DNA from: Arachis hypogaea
Taxonomy: Eukaryota > Streptophyta > Magnoliopsida > Fabales > Fabaceae
DNA: 64,000 nt
NCBI RefSeq assembly: GCF_003086295.3
Contig: NC_092055.1
Coordinates: forward strand, 121,201,192 to 121,265,191
Direction of reading: 5' to 3'
In this document: in pieces, positions 1 through 10,186 of the stretch
Position numbering within the stretch: position 1 is the first letter of the stretch
Layout of the letters: each line of letters opens with the position of its first letter
Made by a program: the position numbers and the translations under genes
The notes under the pieces: model-generated
Told to the model about the DNA's origin: nothing
Database searches by the model: none
Seen by the model: the letters and a program-made list of their open reading frames with translations, nothing else

Positions 1-411
1 GGAATTTATAACCACAAACTAACCGGCAAGTGCACCAGGTCATACCAAGTAATACCTCAGGTGAGTGAGGGTCAATCCCACGAGGATTGAAGGACTAAGC
101 AACAATGGTTGATTAATTTACTTAGTTAGGCAAACAGAAAATAGTGTCTGGGTATTCAAAAGCATTAAACAATAATTCAGAAATTTAATAAAGCAAGCAG
201 TAAACAGGTTGTGAAATATGTATGGAGAAACAGTTAAGGCTTCAGAGTTATCTATTTTCTGGATTGACTTTTCTTATTAACTATTTTAATCATGCAAGAT
301 TTAATTCATGGCAAACTATATGTGACTAGACCCTAATTCCTTAGACCTTTCTAGTCTCCTCTAACCTTCATCAACCGCCAATTCCTTGGTCAATTAATTC
401 CAATTAGGGGG
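1..411 (-). repeat. Solo LTR A, left part (split by TE1)
   Basis: Non-coding LTR sequence. It starts with the same kind of LTR edge (GGAATTTATAACC, then a block matching GTGAGGGTCAATCCCACGAG) as the TE3 LTRs at 15,564 and 35,482, so the LTR terminus probably lies only a few bases left of the window. It is interrupted at 411 by TE1 and resumes at 10,729. The two parts sum to about 1,354 bp, close to the 1.45-kb TE3 LTRs. The orientation is minus, because the TGATGCATGAGC-type start is at the far right end. It carries no ORF. The flanking duplication cannot be tested because the left flank is outside the window. Confidence 0.7.
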
Positions 412-949
412 TGTTTCGAGGGTTACCTGAAACTGTAGGTCGATCTCGGACGAGATCTTCTGTGCTGGTCGGAGCTGATGTGTCCGACTTGATGATGGTG
501 GCCGGAGCTATCGCGTCCGACTTGTTGGACTGGTTGTACTGCTGATCCTTCGTCACCGGAGGGTGGGGGGTACCTGCAAGAGACTCCGATGCTTAAGTTA
601 GCATGGGTATTAAACAGGTGTTATGTAGAATCAGAGTATGAGTTATACCTGGGTGTTCCAGTGTATTTATAATGGTGAGATGTGACCTTTAGATAAGATA
701 AGTTAGTTATCTTATCTTATCTTTATCTTTTGGGTTGAGGTCAGCGTATCTTCAACGGAACCGCCCTTCCCTCTGTAGGCCTGAACGACCTTTGGATTTG
801 GGTCATATTCCTTGAATTGGGCCCTTTTTGGGCTTTCCTGTCGATTTAGCTGAGTTCTTCGTAAAGAAGTCGGTCCGCTTGACCTAAAGAGGTCGGTCGC
901 TTTATCGTCGATCACCCCAGGTCGGATATCTCGACCCAGGGTATGAACA
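412..949 (-). repeat. TE1 left LTR (3' LTR)
   Basis: 538 bp with TG...CA ends. It is nearly identical to 10,187-10,723. On its right at 950-965 is a conserved stretch that reads on the minus strand as TCAAGCAGGGGCAC, the likely polypurine tract; the same stretch follows the TE2 left LTR. Confidence 0.95.
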
Positions 950-2121
950 GTGCCCCTGCTTGAGCTCGGTCTTCTTTGTTGAGGTCGAGTCCTTGACTTC
1001 GGTCCTTCTTGTAGCGAAGCCGAACTCAAGTATCTTGTCGACTCCTTTTTGTAGCAGCTTTTGAATGTAGAACGTTTTCCTCTACAAGCGCGCGCTTTTG
1101 TATTAGCGCTTTTTTTGGGAATGCAAGCGGTTTTAATATCCGCATTTAATCGGCATTTAATTGCCCAGTTTCCCCTAACTTCTCTATTTTTGAATTTTGC
1201 ATTCAAGAAACGGTTTCTCTCCTTCGCCCTTTTCGTAACTTCTTCGCACTTATTCATTTTCTGCCTTTCACCCACATTTCAACTTTTCTTGCGACGTCGC
1301 TTGGTGATTTTTCTGAAGCTTCTGTTTTCGCCTGGAGTTTTGTGGTTTCGCGTTTCTCTCTGTGATACTACTTTTGTTCGTGCTTTTTTTGCTCTTGAGA
1401 GGGCAATTCCAGATTTCGTCTTCCATCCTCAATTTCCCTGAAGCTTGCTATTTTTTCCAGATTGGTGTTAGCTTTCTTGCTTCTTTCATAGCTTCATCTT
1501 CAGTTTTTTAGTGAAGCTTTGATTTTGCATGTTTGAAAGTTTGAATCTTTTTCGTGGTCTTGTATTTGCTTGTCACTGTAATGTGTTTTCCCTGACTTTC
1601 TTTTACGCATTCTCTTGGCATTTCCGTCGAGGCTTTCTAGGATTTTGTCGTTGCTTCTGGTTGTTTCCTGTCTGATATCGATAGAGAATCTGCATCTGTT
1701 CCTCGCTTTGTTTGGAGATTTCCTTTTGATTCTAACAAAGTTTGCACCTTTGATGATTTCTACTTGGCGTGTTCGATGTTAGTGCTTGCTCTTTGCTGAT
1801 GATTTTTTGCTTGATTTCGAAAAAGTTTGCGCCTTTGCTGTTTTTCCGCTGATAAACTGTAGGAGGGTGGACCTTTTGCATTTTTTGCTTCCTTTATTTT
1901 CTTTCTGGATTTTATTTTGATGAGTGCTAGGATGTAGGTTGTAGAAATAACTTAAAGACCTTGCTTTGTTTACTGCCTCCAAGGGATGCCCCAAGACCTT
2001 TGTCTTGAGTCTTGGGGTTTTCCCTTTTTGTTTATCCGCCCGTCGAGATGTTTTGCCCTCTATCCGAGATGTTTTTAAGTAATCCATTCTTCTTTTCTTT
2101 TTGTAGGATTTAGTTGATCTC
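950..2121 (+). other. TE1 PPT and leader of the antisense ORF
   Basis: No convincing gene; the small ORFs here lack family resemblance. The stretch starts with the polypurine tract and continues as a T-rich plus-strand leader into the antisense ORF. A block near 1,970-2,060 (TGCCTCCAAGGGATGCCCC onward) is shared with the leaders at 7,721 and 23,829, so the leader belongs to the antisense gene family. Antisense transcripts could start here or in the LTR. Confidence 0.6.
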
Positions 2122-4032
2122 ATGTCTTCCCGAAATAACGTTGTAGAGATGCCTTCCCAGGTTCCCGCGGGTATGGCCGATTGGGTGGACTCCATGGTTC
2201 TCATGTGTGTCTCGCTGGTTGATTCTGAATTTTGTGCTCAGCTTAGGCAGTTTCATAGTGTCTGTAGTAATTCTAGTGATGAGAAGAACTATGAACTTGT
2301 CTCTCCCTCTTCTGACGAGAGAGTCTGCTTTTCAACTCGGGTTGTTGATGGTCGCCCTTTCTTTTATACTTATGATTTTTTCTTTGGTCAGCTGGGTATC
2401 ACCCTTCCTTTTACCAAATTTGAAACTGACCTGTTATGGTCTTGTAATGTTGTCCCTTCTCAACTTCACCCCAATTCCTGGGGTTTTATTAAAATTTTTC
2501 AATTGTTGTGCAATGGTTTTGGTATTCCTGCTTTCCAATCTCTCTTTTTCTATCTTTTTGTCTTGACTAAGCCCGGTGTGGTAAAAAAGAAGTCAGCTTG
2601 GGTCTCCTTTCGTTCTACCCAGGGAAAGAAGGTTTTTTCCATGTTTGACGAGTCGTTCTGTGATTTTAAAAACTACTTTTTCAAGGTCCGAGCTATTGAA
2701 GGAGCTCGGCCCTTTTTTCTGGATGAAAATGACGAACCTGCTTTTCCCTTGGAATGGAAAAAAGACGTGAGGGTCTCCAGGTATTCGTGGGAGATGTTGG
2801 ATGATGCTGAGCGAGCCTTTGTGACTATCTTGGAAGAACGCTGGGGTCAACCTCCCCATCTCGACACAAATAAATTTCTAACCAATCCTTCTCTTCTTCA
2901 AACTGAACTGGGTATCTTTGTGTTTTCTTTATTATCCGTGTATGTTGCTTGTAGCTGTCTTTCCGACTTGTCCGACTTGTAACTGAATTTTTATTTTATT
3001 TGTAGAGGCAATAAAGAATAGTGAATCTATGAAAGCTTTTAAGAGGGCGCAGAGGGCGACTGCTGCCAGAAATATTGCTGCCAAAGCGGCTGGGGAGGGA
3101 TCCTCCCAAGTGCGCGAGAAGCCATCAGTGCAGAGTTCTGCCGGGATGAAGAAGGTGATCCCTACACACCGAGTTCGTTTGGTAGATCCTCACGTCACCT
3201 CTGCTGCTCCTTCTGTTGCTCCTCCCAATAAAAAACAAAAGACTGCTGAGCCCTTTGACCTCGATGCTCCTGATTTTAATGCTATTGAATTCGTGGATCA
3301 ACAAATCGGTCCCTACGGCGCTCTCTCCATGGACGATGTGTCCATCCTCCATCACTTGGAGTTTATGGCCCGAAATCATGTGAAATGGCGTATATGTCGG
3401 CTGCCATATATCAAACTGATTAGAATCTCCCTCTCCACGCTACTAAGGCGTTTATGGAGGAGGCGAAACAAGAGTTTGATCGGATGAAGGAGTTAAAGGA
3501 GGAGCTTGAGACGAAGGTAGCCAAGCTGGAGAAGGACTTGAAGAATGAGGAGGCGAGTTCTCAGTCATTGGCGGCTTCTTTGAGGTTGGCTGAGGACGCA
3601 GTCCTGATGCACAAGGAGAGTTACCTTTCATCTTATCGGGAGGTGATGCGCCTGAGGGGGGAGCTTGACAGTGTTCGGGAAGATTATGCTGAGCTCCAAA
3701 GTCATCTCGTTGGCAGCGTGACTGCTGCTTATGAGAACTTGAGGGAGCAAGTTCAGGTCATTGCTCCCGAGGCCGACCTCACCCCTTTTAGCCTGGATAA
3801 TATAGTCAGGGATGGCAAGATTGTCCCTGATGATGAGGGTGATGATGATGATGTTGTTGCTCCCCCTGTGTCCTCTACCAAAGTGTCGACCTCTTCGGTT
3901 CCTCTTGCTGTGCCCGACTCGGATTGCCAGATCCTGAATTGGGAGGATGGAACTGTGGATGCTGTGGCGATCCAGACTCGCCCTCCTTCTCCTTGTCATG
4001 ATGCTGCCAAGAAGGCTCCTGACGCTTGCTGA
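2122..4032 (+). pseudogene. TE1 antisense ORF, 'putative gypsy type transposon' family, spliced, frameshifted
   Basis: This extra gene is read opposite to gag-pol. Exon 1 (2,122-2,911) encodes about 263 residues resembling the plant 'putative gypsy type transposon' domain (PF04195 type), including LHPNSWGFIKIFQLLC near residue 115 and the STQGKK block near residue 165. A GT-AG intron (2,912-3,005) joins exon 2 (3,006 on) in frame; the same intron position is kept in TE2. Exon 2 is Lys/Ala-rich, then a Glu/Lys heptad coiled coil (from about 3,454) and an acidic Pro/Ser tail ending at 4,032. A frameshift between about 3,375 and 3,454 splits exon 2, so this copy is broken. The function is unknown; such extra ORFs are known in Tat elements. 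The splice sites are inferred from frame and from the TE2 paralogue. Confidence 0.8.
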
Positions 4033-4388
4033 TCTCTTCTTGAAAATTTTTGTAGTTGGCCCGGCTTGGGGCTCTTTTAGAACTTTTTTATTTATTTGCT
4101 GACGCTTCTTAGCAACTTTTTATGAGGAACAAAAAGTAACTTGTTATCTCTTCGTGGTAGGTTTTGGTGGCCTTCCAGGCCTTATAACTTTATAGAGTAA
4201 AAGTAGTTGTTTGACTTGACATCTTTTTTGTTTTTCTATTGATGTTCGAAATCTTGCTGCTCGACCTCCTTGGATTACTTTGCTTTATTTGCTTGTATCT
4301 TGGATCCTTTGAGGCTGTGATTGTATAGATCCAACTTGTTTCTCGGTTTCTGTATTTGTGACCGATTCCTTTGCGTTGGTCCCCTTCT

Positions 4389-4770
4389 AAGTTATTTTGG
4401 TAATCCTCTTTTTTGGACCTCTGTTAGGTCTCTTTTAGGGATTACTTTGATAACTTTTTCGATAGTAGGAGTCCGACTTGGTTATATCGGTCTCCTTTAA
4501 GTTATTTTTTGTAGTCCTCTTTCTTGGATCTTTGTCAGATCTCTTTTAGGGACTACTTTGATAACTTTTCAGTAGTAGGAGTCCGACTTGGTTATATCGG
4601 TCTCCTTTAAGTTATTTTTTGTAGTCCTCTTTCTTGGATCTTTGTCAGATCTCTTTTAGGGACTACTTTGATAACTTTTCAGTAGTAGGAGTCCGACTTG
4701 GTTATATCGGTCTCCTTTAAGTTATTTTTTGTAGTCCTCTTTCTTGGATCTTTATCAGATCTCTTTTAGC
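4389..4770. repeat. 110-bp tandem repeat, about 3 copies
   Basis: The word GTAGGAGTCCGACTTGG recurs with GTCCGACTTG at 4,471, 4,581 and 4,691, a strict 110-bp period. Each unit contains AAGTTATTTTTTGTAGTCC and a TCTTTTAGGGA box. Copies 2 and 3 are almost identical, which points to recent duplication; a partial degenerate unit precedes them. Confidence 0.9.
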
Positions 4771-5469
4771 ACTCATTTGAGCCTTAAGTTATTTCTCAAC
4801 CTTTGGCTTGTTCTTTTTTGAGATCGTACTTGCGCCTCTTCTTAGCTGACGTCGACCTGTACGATTTTGCCCCTGCTTGAGTTTGGACCTTTCCGCGAGA
4901 TCGTGCTTTTGGAGCCTCGATCTCTTTGAGGAAGTCATGCTCAAACATCCTGACTTTGGTCGATCTTGAGTAGTTTCTCCTTGTGCGAGTTTGGTATTGC
5001 CCCTTTTTAGTTTGTTGAGAGGTCTTTTCAGCCTTCTTCCGACTTGTTTGTCTTCACTGCAAGGGCTTTTTAGTCATAATCCAACAACTTTTTAGGTAGT
5101 GTTCCGATGGGGAACCTTTTTATAGTTTGTTTGGATGACTTTTTAGCTCCGTCTTTGAGGCCGTACTTTTCGCTTTTTAAGTAGTGTCTTTTTTCAAGAC
5201 TTTGTACTTTTCAGTGAAGCACTTCTGGCTTTGGTCTTTTGACCTTTCCCTGGCCTTTGTGAGATATTTATAGAGTGTTGGTACTTTGCTGTCCGACCTC
5301 TTTTTGTTTTGTCCACTTTCTGCTTGGTCGAGCTGGTCCTTTGGGGCTAACTTGTCCGACAACTTTTTAGTGTTCTTTGGTAGAATCTTTTTAGTTGGTC
5401 TGAACAATTTCGATAGCCTTGTCGTGGAGCCGTGGCTTTTTGGGCAAAGCTATGTCCCTTTTAGCGCAC

Positions 5470-5757
5470 GTTTTTCGTTGGTCCGATTTCTCTTGTCGAT
5501 CCTTCTTTAGCTTTCGTTGGTCCGACTTCTCTTGTCGGTCCAAGTTGTAGCTTTCGTTGGTCCGACTTCTTCTTGTCGGTCCAATCTGTAGCTTTCGTTG
5601 GTCCGACTTCTTCTCGTCTGTCCATTCTGTAGCTTTCGTTGGTCCGACTTCTTCTTGTCGGTCCAAGTTGTAACTTTCGTTGGTCCGACTTCGACTTCTT
5701 CTTGTCGGTCCAAGCTGTAGCTTTCGTTGGTCCGACTTCTTCTCGTCGTCCTTTTCC
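5470..5757. repeat. 40-47-bp tandem repeat, about 7 copies
   Basis: The word CTTTCGTTGGTCCGACTTC recurs with starts near 5,511, 5,551, 5,592, 5,633, 5,674 and 5,721, plus a degenerate unit near 5,472. Spacing is 40-41 bp except one 47-bp unit where GACTTC is doubled. The units create spurious ORFs on both strands. Confidence 0.9.
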
Positions 5758-6200
5758 AAGTTATTTTTGTAATCCTCTTTCTTGGACCTTGGTCAGGTCT
5801 CTTTCAGGGATTACTTTTATAACTTGTTTGTTGTAGGAGACCGACTTCGTTATGTCGATCTCTTCTAAGTTATTTTTGTAATCCTCTTTCTTGGATCTTT
5901 GTCAGATCTCTTTCAGGGATTACTTTTATAACTTGTTTGTAGGAGGTCGACTTCTTTGCGTCGTCCTCTTTCAAAGTTATTTTTGTAGTCCTCTTTTTTG
6001 GACCTTTGTCAGGTCTCTTTCAGGGGCTACTTTTATAACTTTTCATTTTGGGCTGACTTGTCATGTCGGGCCCTTCTAAGTTAAAGTAATCCTCTTTAAT
6101 AGGGTTGGCCAGACCTCTTTCCAGGGTTTACTTATAACTTGGGTTGACTTGGTCCGACTTCTTAACGTCGGCCAGTCTTTAAGTTATTATTTAGCAATCC
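5758..6200. repeat. Degenerate 110-bp repeat family, second block
   Basis: Four or so diverged units related to the block at 4,389-4,770. Each has AAGTTATTTTTGTAATCCTC, a CAGGTCTCTTTCAGGG box and ATAACTT, then a GTCGACTT-type word. The higher divergence suggests an older amplification of the same unit. Confidence 0.75.
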
Positions 6201-6359
6201 ATAAGACCTCGTCAGGTTCTTTTTCCGGATCACTTTCGATAACTTCTTACATTATTCTGTGTTCATCTTTGCCGATTTGTAGAAGGTGGTTGCTATCTTT
6301 AGATCGTCTTTTAGGTGAATCACGTTTTTACCTTTATCGGACGATTGTCTTTATCGTGA

Positions 6360-6660
6360 TCGTGCAGTGAAATTGTTTTTCACTTTCTGCCGATCTGTTG
6401 CTTTATAATCGGACGATGAATGCTTCAGATTAATGCGTCTTCGTATAGCAGTGAATTTTGTTTTCACTTTGTCGACCTTTGTCGAAATCAAACGATGAAT
6501 TTGGTTTTCATCGTGGTCGGGCGGTGAAGTTGGTTTTCACCTTGCCGACTTGTCGCTTTGTAATCGGACAATGAATTTGGTTTTCATCTTGCCGACTTTG
6601 TCGTGATCGGGCGGTGAATTTGGTGTTTCACCTTGCCGACCTGCCGTAGTCAGGCGTCTT
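6360..6660. repeat. Degenerate repeats with GATGAATTTGGTTTTCA words
   Basis: Five or so imperfect units built from CGG(A/G)CGATGAATTTGG, TTTTCA(C/T)CTTGCCGA and TTGTCG words, spaced roughly 60 bp apart. No coding potential is visible. Confidence 0.65.
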
Positions 6661-6779
6661 GGTAGGAAACTAAAATTTGCAATCTTTTAAACAATAAAAT
6701 GAAGATAAGAGTGTGTACATGTTAGTACTTACCTTTCTAGGTCGGGCAATCTTTTTGGATCTTGGCCTGGCGCCCTTTT

Positions 6780-7726
6780 TAGATTGCAGGCATGCCATGA
6801 CCTTGGTAGCTCTTGCCCCTCGAGGTTGGACACTTTGTAGCAACGTTTCCCCAGTTCTTATGAACAACTTGGTATGGTCCTTTCCAGTTGGCTGCTAGCT
6901 TCTCCTCTTCTGACCGACCTATTCTGATGTCATTTCGGATTAGAATGAGATCGTTGTTGCTAGATTACCTTCCAATTGTATCTTAAGGCCATTTGATGTT
7001 TTAACGCCTCTTCTTTGATCCGAGCTCTTTCTCGGGTTTCTGGAAGTAGGTCGAGTTCTTCCTTTTGAAGTTGGGAGTTGGCCTCTTCACTGTAGTGGAT
7101 CACTCTGGGCAATCCTTCTTTGACCTCCACTGGGATCATTGCCTTCATTCCGTAAGCTAATCGGAAGGGTGATTCCTTTGTAGTGGAGTGTGGGGTTTTC
7201 CGATATGCCCATAGGACTTGTGGGAGCTCTTCAGCCCCAAGCTCCCTTTGCGTCTTGTAGTCTCCGTTTTAACCCAGCTAGTATGACTTTGTTGGCAGCT
7301 TCTGCTTGTCCATTGGCTTGTGGGTGTTCTACGGATGTGAATTGGTGCTTTATTTTCAAGTCAGCCACCAACTTCTTGAAACCTGTGTCCGTGAATTGAG
7401 TGCTATTGTTTGTGGTGATGGAGTAAGGAACCCCAAACCTTGTAATAATGTTTCTGTATAAGAATTTCCGACTTCTTTGAGTAGTGGCATTAGCTAAGGG
7501 CTCTGCCTCAATCCATTTTGTGAAGTAATCCACCCCTACCATGAGGAACTTGACTTGTCCCGATCCTTGGGAAAATAGTCCGAAGAGGTCGAGTCCCCTC
7601 TTTGCGAACGGCCAAGGTGATGTTACACTGATGAGTTCCTCTGGTGGGGCGATGTGGAAGTTGGCATGCTTTTTGATGTAAAGCTTTGACTTTGTATTTG
7701 GGTTTTTGCTCTATTGTTGCCTCCAA
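6780..7726 (-). pseudogene. TE1 integrase remnant (core and C-terminus)
   Basis: Reading the minus strand, a CQKHA-type H2C2 zinc-finger end appears near 7,680 and is thrown out of frame by one extra A. The core follows (ORF 7,231-7,542) with GVDYFTKWIEAEPLA and HPQANGQAEAANK. The second catalytic Asp motif, normally T-D-N-G-x-Q-F, reads TTNNSTQF, so the Asp is replaced by Asn. The C-terminal part (6,960-7,148) has the IPVEV block typical of these integrases, and the end near 6,790 matches TE2. The N-terminal side is cut at about 7,726 by the antisense-ORF fragment. The frameshift, lost catalytic residue and truncation make it inactive. Confidence 0.85.
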
Positions 7727-8012
7727 AGGGTGCCCCTGGACTTTTGTGTGAGTCCTGGGGTTTCCCTTTTACTGCCACATCTGTCACTTGATGTTTTGCT
7801 GTTATTGTCTGAGTTGTTTCCTTATTTGCCCAAGTTGTTTGGTAGTAACCCCATAGTCGACCTATGTCTTTGAGATGTCTACTAAGATCCCGGACAGCAT
7901 GTCTGATTAGCTGGATTTCATAGTTTTAATGTGTGTTACTATGGCTGACCCTGAGTACATCCCTTATACCGCCTTTGAGATTGACTCGTTGTGGTCTTGT
8001 AATGTAGCCTAG
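7721..8012 (+). pseudogene. Misplaced fragment of the antisense ORF inside TE1 pol
   Basis: Plus strand. A leader block (TTGCCTCCAAAGGGTGCCCC) is followed by the start region of the antisense ORF (GAGATGTCTACTAAG near 7,880), TGTGTTACTATGGCTGACCC, and then, after an internal deletion, a TTATACCGCCTTTGAGATTG piece from about residue 95. It ends at 8,012, where RNase H sequence resumes. It matches the TE2 antisense ORF (start MSTK) better than TE1's own copy (MPSQ), so it came from a TE2-like relative. In-frame stops and the deletion make it non-functional. Confidence 0.8.
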
Positions 8013-8697
8013 ATGAGGCTTCTGTTATTGCTCCTTGGTTTGGTGTTGGCTAGTTTACCAACTTCATCAGCTCAGACATTCTGCTCTTGAGGTATGTGTC
8101 GGACTTCATGTTCCCTGAATTGCTCGAGCTGTTGGTGCTGGCTGGTTTTGAAAATGCATCAGCTCCGGCACATCAGCTCGGGCATTCTATGTGTCGGACT
8201 TCATTTTCCCCGATTTGTCCGAGCTGTTTTCTATTTTTGTCCAGGGTCCCCCGAATTGTCCGAGATGTTCTCTGGTTTTGTCCAGGGTCTCCCGAATTAT
8301 CCGAGCTGTCTTCTGTAGGATTCTTCCAGCTAAGTTTATTTTCTGTAGGATGCCTTTTATGGGCTGGTTGGTCCGAACTCTGATAGTGTGAGCTTGAAAG
8401 TATGGGTGGGGTCGTTTGAGAGGTCAGTACGAGAGCGTAGGAAAACTTTTTCAATCTTTTGATAGTTTAGTTCAGCCCTTTGTAGAGCTTTGCTGATAAA
8501 GTAGATGGGTTGTTACCCACTTTCGTCTTCTCTGACTAGTGCTGAGGCTATTGCCTGACTTTCCACTGCGAGGTATAATATGAGTTCTTCACTTTCCCGG
8601 GGTCTAATGAGAATGGGTGGTTGTCCCAAGAATTTTTGAAATCTCGGAAGGCTTGTTCGCATTCCGTTGTCCTTTTCAAACCTCTCTCCCTTCCTTA
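8013..8697 (-). pseudogene. TE1 RNase H remnants
   Basis: Two pieces in reverse order of coordinates. Positions 8,330-8,697 match the RT-linked RNase H of TE2, including the QPPILIRPRESEELILYLAV stretch and a lost-frame YQKIEK block. Positions 8,013-8,320 match the end of the second RNase H of TE2 (27,920-28,090), but here a 60-70-bp CCGAATTGTCCGAG unit is duplicated two or three times. Frameshifts are frequent. The right boundary at about 8,697 is an abrupt join to gag, removing protease and RT. Confidence 0.75.
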
Positions 8698-10145
8698 ATA
8701 TACCTCTTTGAGGTGTCTTTTGCAAGATGATTTGGAGATCGAACCTCCTGCGAATCCTCAATCTATCATATGAACACGTCTCTTAGGGGGGTGAGGTAGA
8801 CGTTCAACTTGTCCGACCTCTTTGGTGTGAGGTGGATGTTCCACTCGTCCGACCTCTTCGGTGTGTGGTGGACCTTCAACTCGCCCGACCTCTTTGGTGT
8901 GAGGTGGACCTCCAACTCGTCCGACCTCTTTGTTGTGAGATGGACCTTCAACTCGTCCGACCTCTTTGGTGTGAGGTGGACCTTCAACTCGTCCGACCTC
9001 TTTGTTGTGAGTTGAACCTTCAACTCGTCCGACCTCTTTGGTGTGAGGTGGACCTTCAACTCGTCCGACCTCTTTGTTGTGAGGTGGACCTTCAACTCGT
9101 CCGACCTCTTTGGTGTGAAGTGGACCTTCAACTCGTCCGACCTCTTTGTTGTGAGGTGGACCTTCAACTCGTCCGACCTCTTTGTTGTGAGGTGGACCTT
9201 CAACTCGTCCGACCCCTTTGTTTTTGATTGGGCGAGATAGTGGGATCTTCTCAGTGTTGCATATTTCTCGGTAAACCTCCACAAGAGACACCCGAAGAGG
9301 GGTGTAATTACGGTATTTTCTAGGCTTCCCGGGTTGATCTTCTTTTTTCTTGGACTCTTTATCCTTGTCCTGTGGTGGGTTAGGAGAATTCGGTTTCTGA
9401 GCTCTCTCCTAGTCGAGAGTTCTCCTCCATGTTGATGTATTTCTCTGACTATTCCTGTACCTCGTTTAGAGATGTTGGGTGCTTCTTGGATATTGAGGGG
9501 CTAAAAGGTCCTCCTTGTAGGCCATTGATGAGACCCATGATATCTGCTTCTGTTGGCAGACTTTGTATGTCCAGGCACGCTTTGTTGAATCTTTCCATGT
9601 AGTTGCGAAGACTTTCCCGATCTCCTTGCTTGATTCCCTAATAGACTGGGGTGTTCTTAGCCTTATCTTTTTGGATGGAGAATAACGGATTGCATCTGAG
9701 GTCTCCGTGAGATACATCCTGCTTCTGAAATTGCTAAGATGATGGCTTGAATCTGATATGCCGTCGTACGGGGTCATGTTGGGAGCTTTGAAGTTCTTTG
9801 GGACTTTAGCTTTCATGATCTCTTTGGTGAATGGGTCTTGATCTTTGTGGGGGCTGTCTTCATGACCGGATTGAGTCGTTTTGGCCTTGAGATCTGCTTC
9901 GAGTTTTAGGAGCTTGTCCTCTAGCTCTCGTCGTCGCCTAGTTTCTCTCCGGAGGTTTCTCTCAACTTCTTGTTCCAGTTGTTTAAGGCGATTCTGTTGC
10001 TTACGGATAGCTTCCAAAATTTCTGTGTTTGGGGTTGCTTATCTCCCCCGTTTTGAGGTGTGTCTTTGGAGGTGGCGTCCGCGTCTTTGTTTGGCGTTCT
10101 GTCTACCAAACCAGAGTTGTGATCGTTGTCATGGTCGTCCGCCAT
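8698..10145 (-). pseudogene. TE1 gag, internally deleted, with 36-bp repeat expansion
   Basis: Start ATG at 10,145 (MADDHDNDHNSG), close to the PBS. A coiled-coil segment (RLKQLEQEVERNLRRETRRR) follows after a frameshift, then the DPFTKEIMKAKVPKNFKAP and NMTPYDG blocks typical of Retrotrans_gag. Compared with TE2 gag, about 38 codons of the central domain are missing after residues SDAIRYS, and the frame is lost beyond that point. The C-terminal part, from VYREICNTEKIP (9,291), carries 12 copies of a 12-residue repeat in place of the zinc-knuckle region. It is not a working capsid gene. Confidence 0.85.
8811..9242 (-). repeat. 36-bp in-frame minisatellite in TE1 gag, 12 copies
   Basis: GTCCGACCTCTTTGGTGTGA-type units begin at 8,811 and recur every 36 bp, the last at 9,207. 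On the minus strand each unit encodes KEVGRVEGPPH(N/T). The period is a multiple of three and units differ by few bases, so the frame stays open through the array. TE2 has a single related unit (EEGRAERPPYTPE) at the same place. The array also leaves two other frames open, giving long false ORFs. Confidence 0.95.
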
Positions 10146-10167
10146 GGTGATGGGATGACTTCCAGGT

Positions 10168-10185
10168 TCCCCGGCAACGTCGCCA
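10168..10185 (-). promoter_or_regulatory. TE1 primer binding site (tRNA-Asp)
   Basis: TCCCCGGCAACGTCGCCA on the plus strand equals the 3' end of plant tRNA-Asp including CCA, with one mismatch (T at 10,180). It abuts the right LTR, which fixes that LTR as the 5' LTR and the element as minus-strand. Confidence 0.9.
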
Positions 10186-10186
10186 A

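Larger units (their letters stand above)
4033..6779. other. TE1 spacer between antisense ORF and integrase, tandem-repeat rich
   Basis: No gene is supported. The stretch is T-rich on the plus strand and built from short families of tandem repeats (listed separately) around recurring GTCCGACTT and AAGTTATTTTTGTA words. The matching spacer in TE2 (25,955-27,070) is much shorter, so TE1 has expanded here. Confidence 0.7.

Noticed and set aside
1..411. Left half of a complete TE at the window start
   Set aside because: Sequence right of 11,671 is TE4, not retroelement internal sequence, so a solo LTR is simpler; a full element cannot be excluded without the left flank.
1061..1441. Plus ORF of 126 codons in the TE1 leader
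   Set aside because: Phe/Leu-rich reading of T-rich DNA; I saw no counterpart in the TE2 leader and no domain.
8766..9291. Several long overlapping ORFs on both strands, some over 130 codons
   Set aside because: All come from the 36-bp repeat, whose length is a multiple of three and which lacks stops in several frames. Only the frame continuing VYREICNTEKIP belongs to gag.
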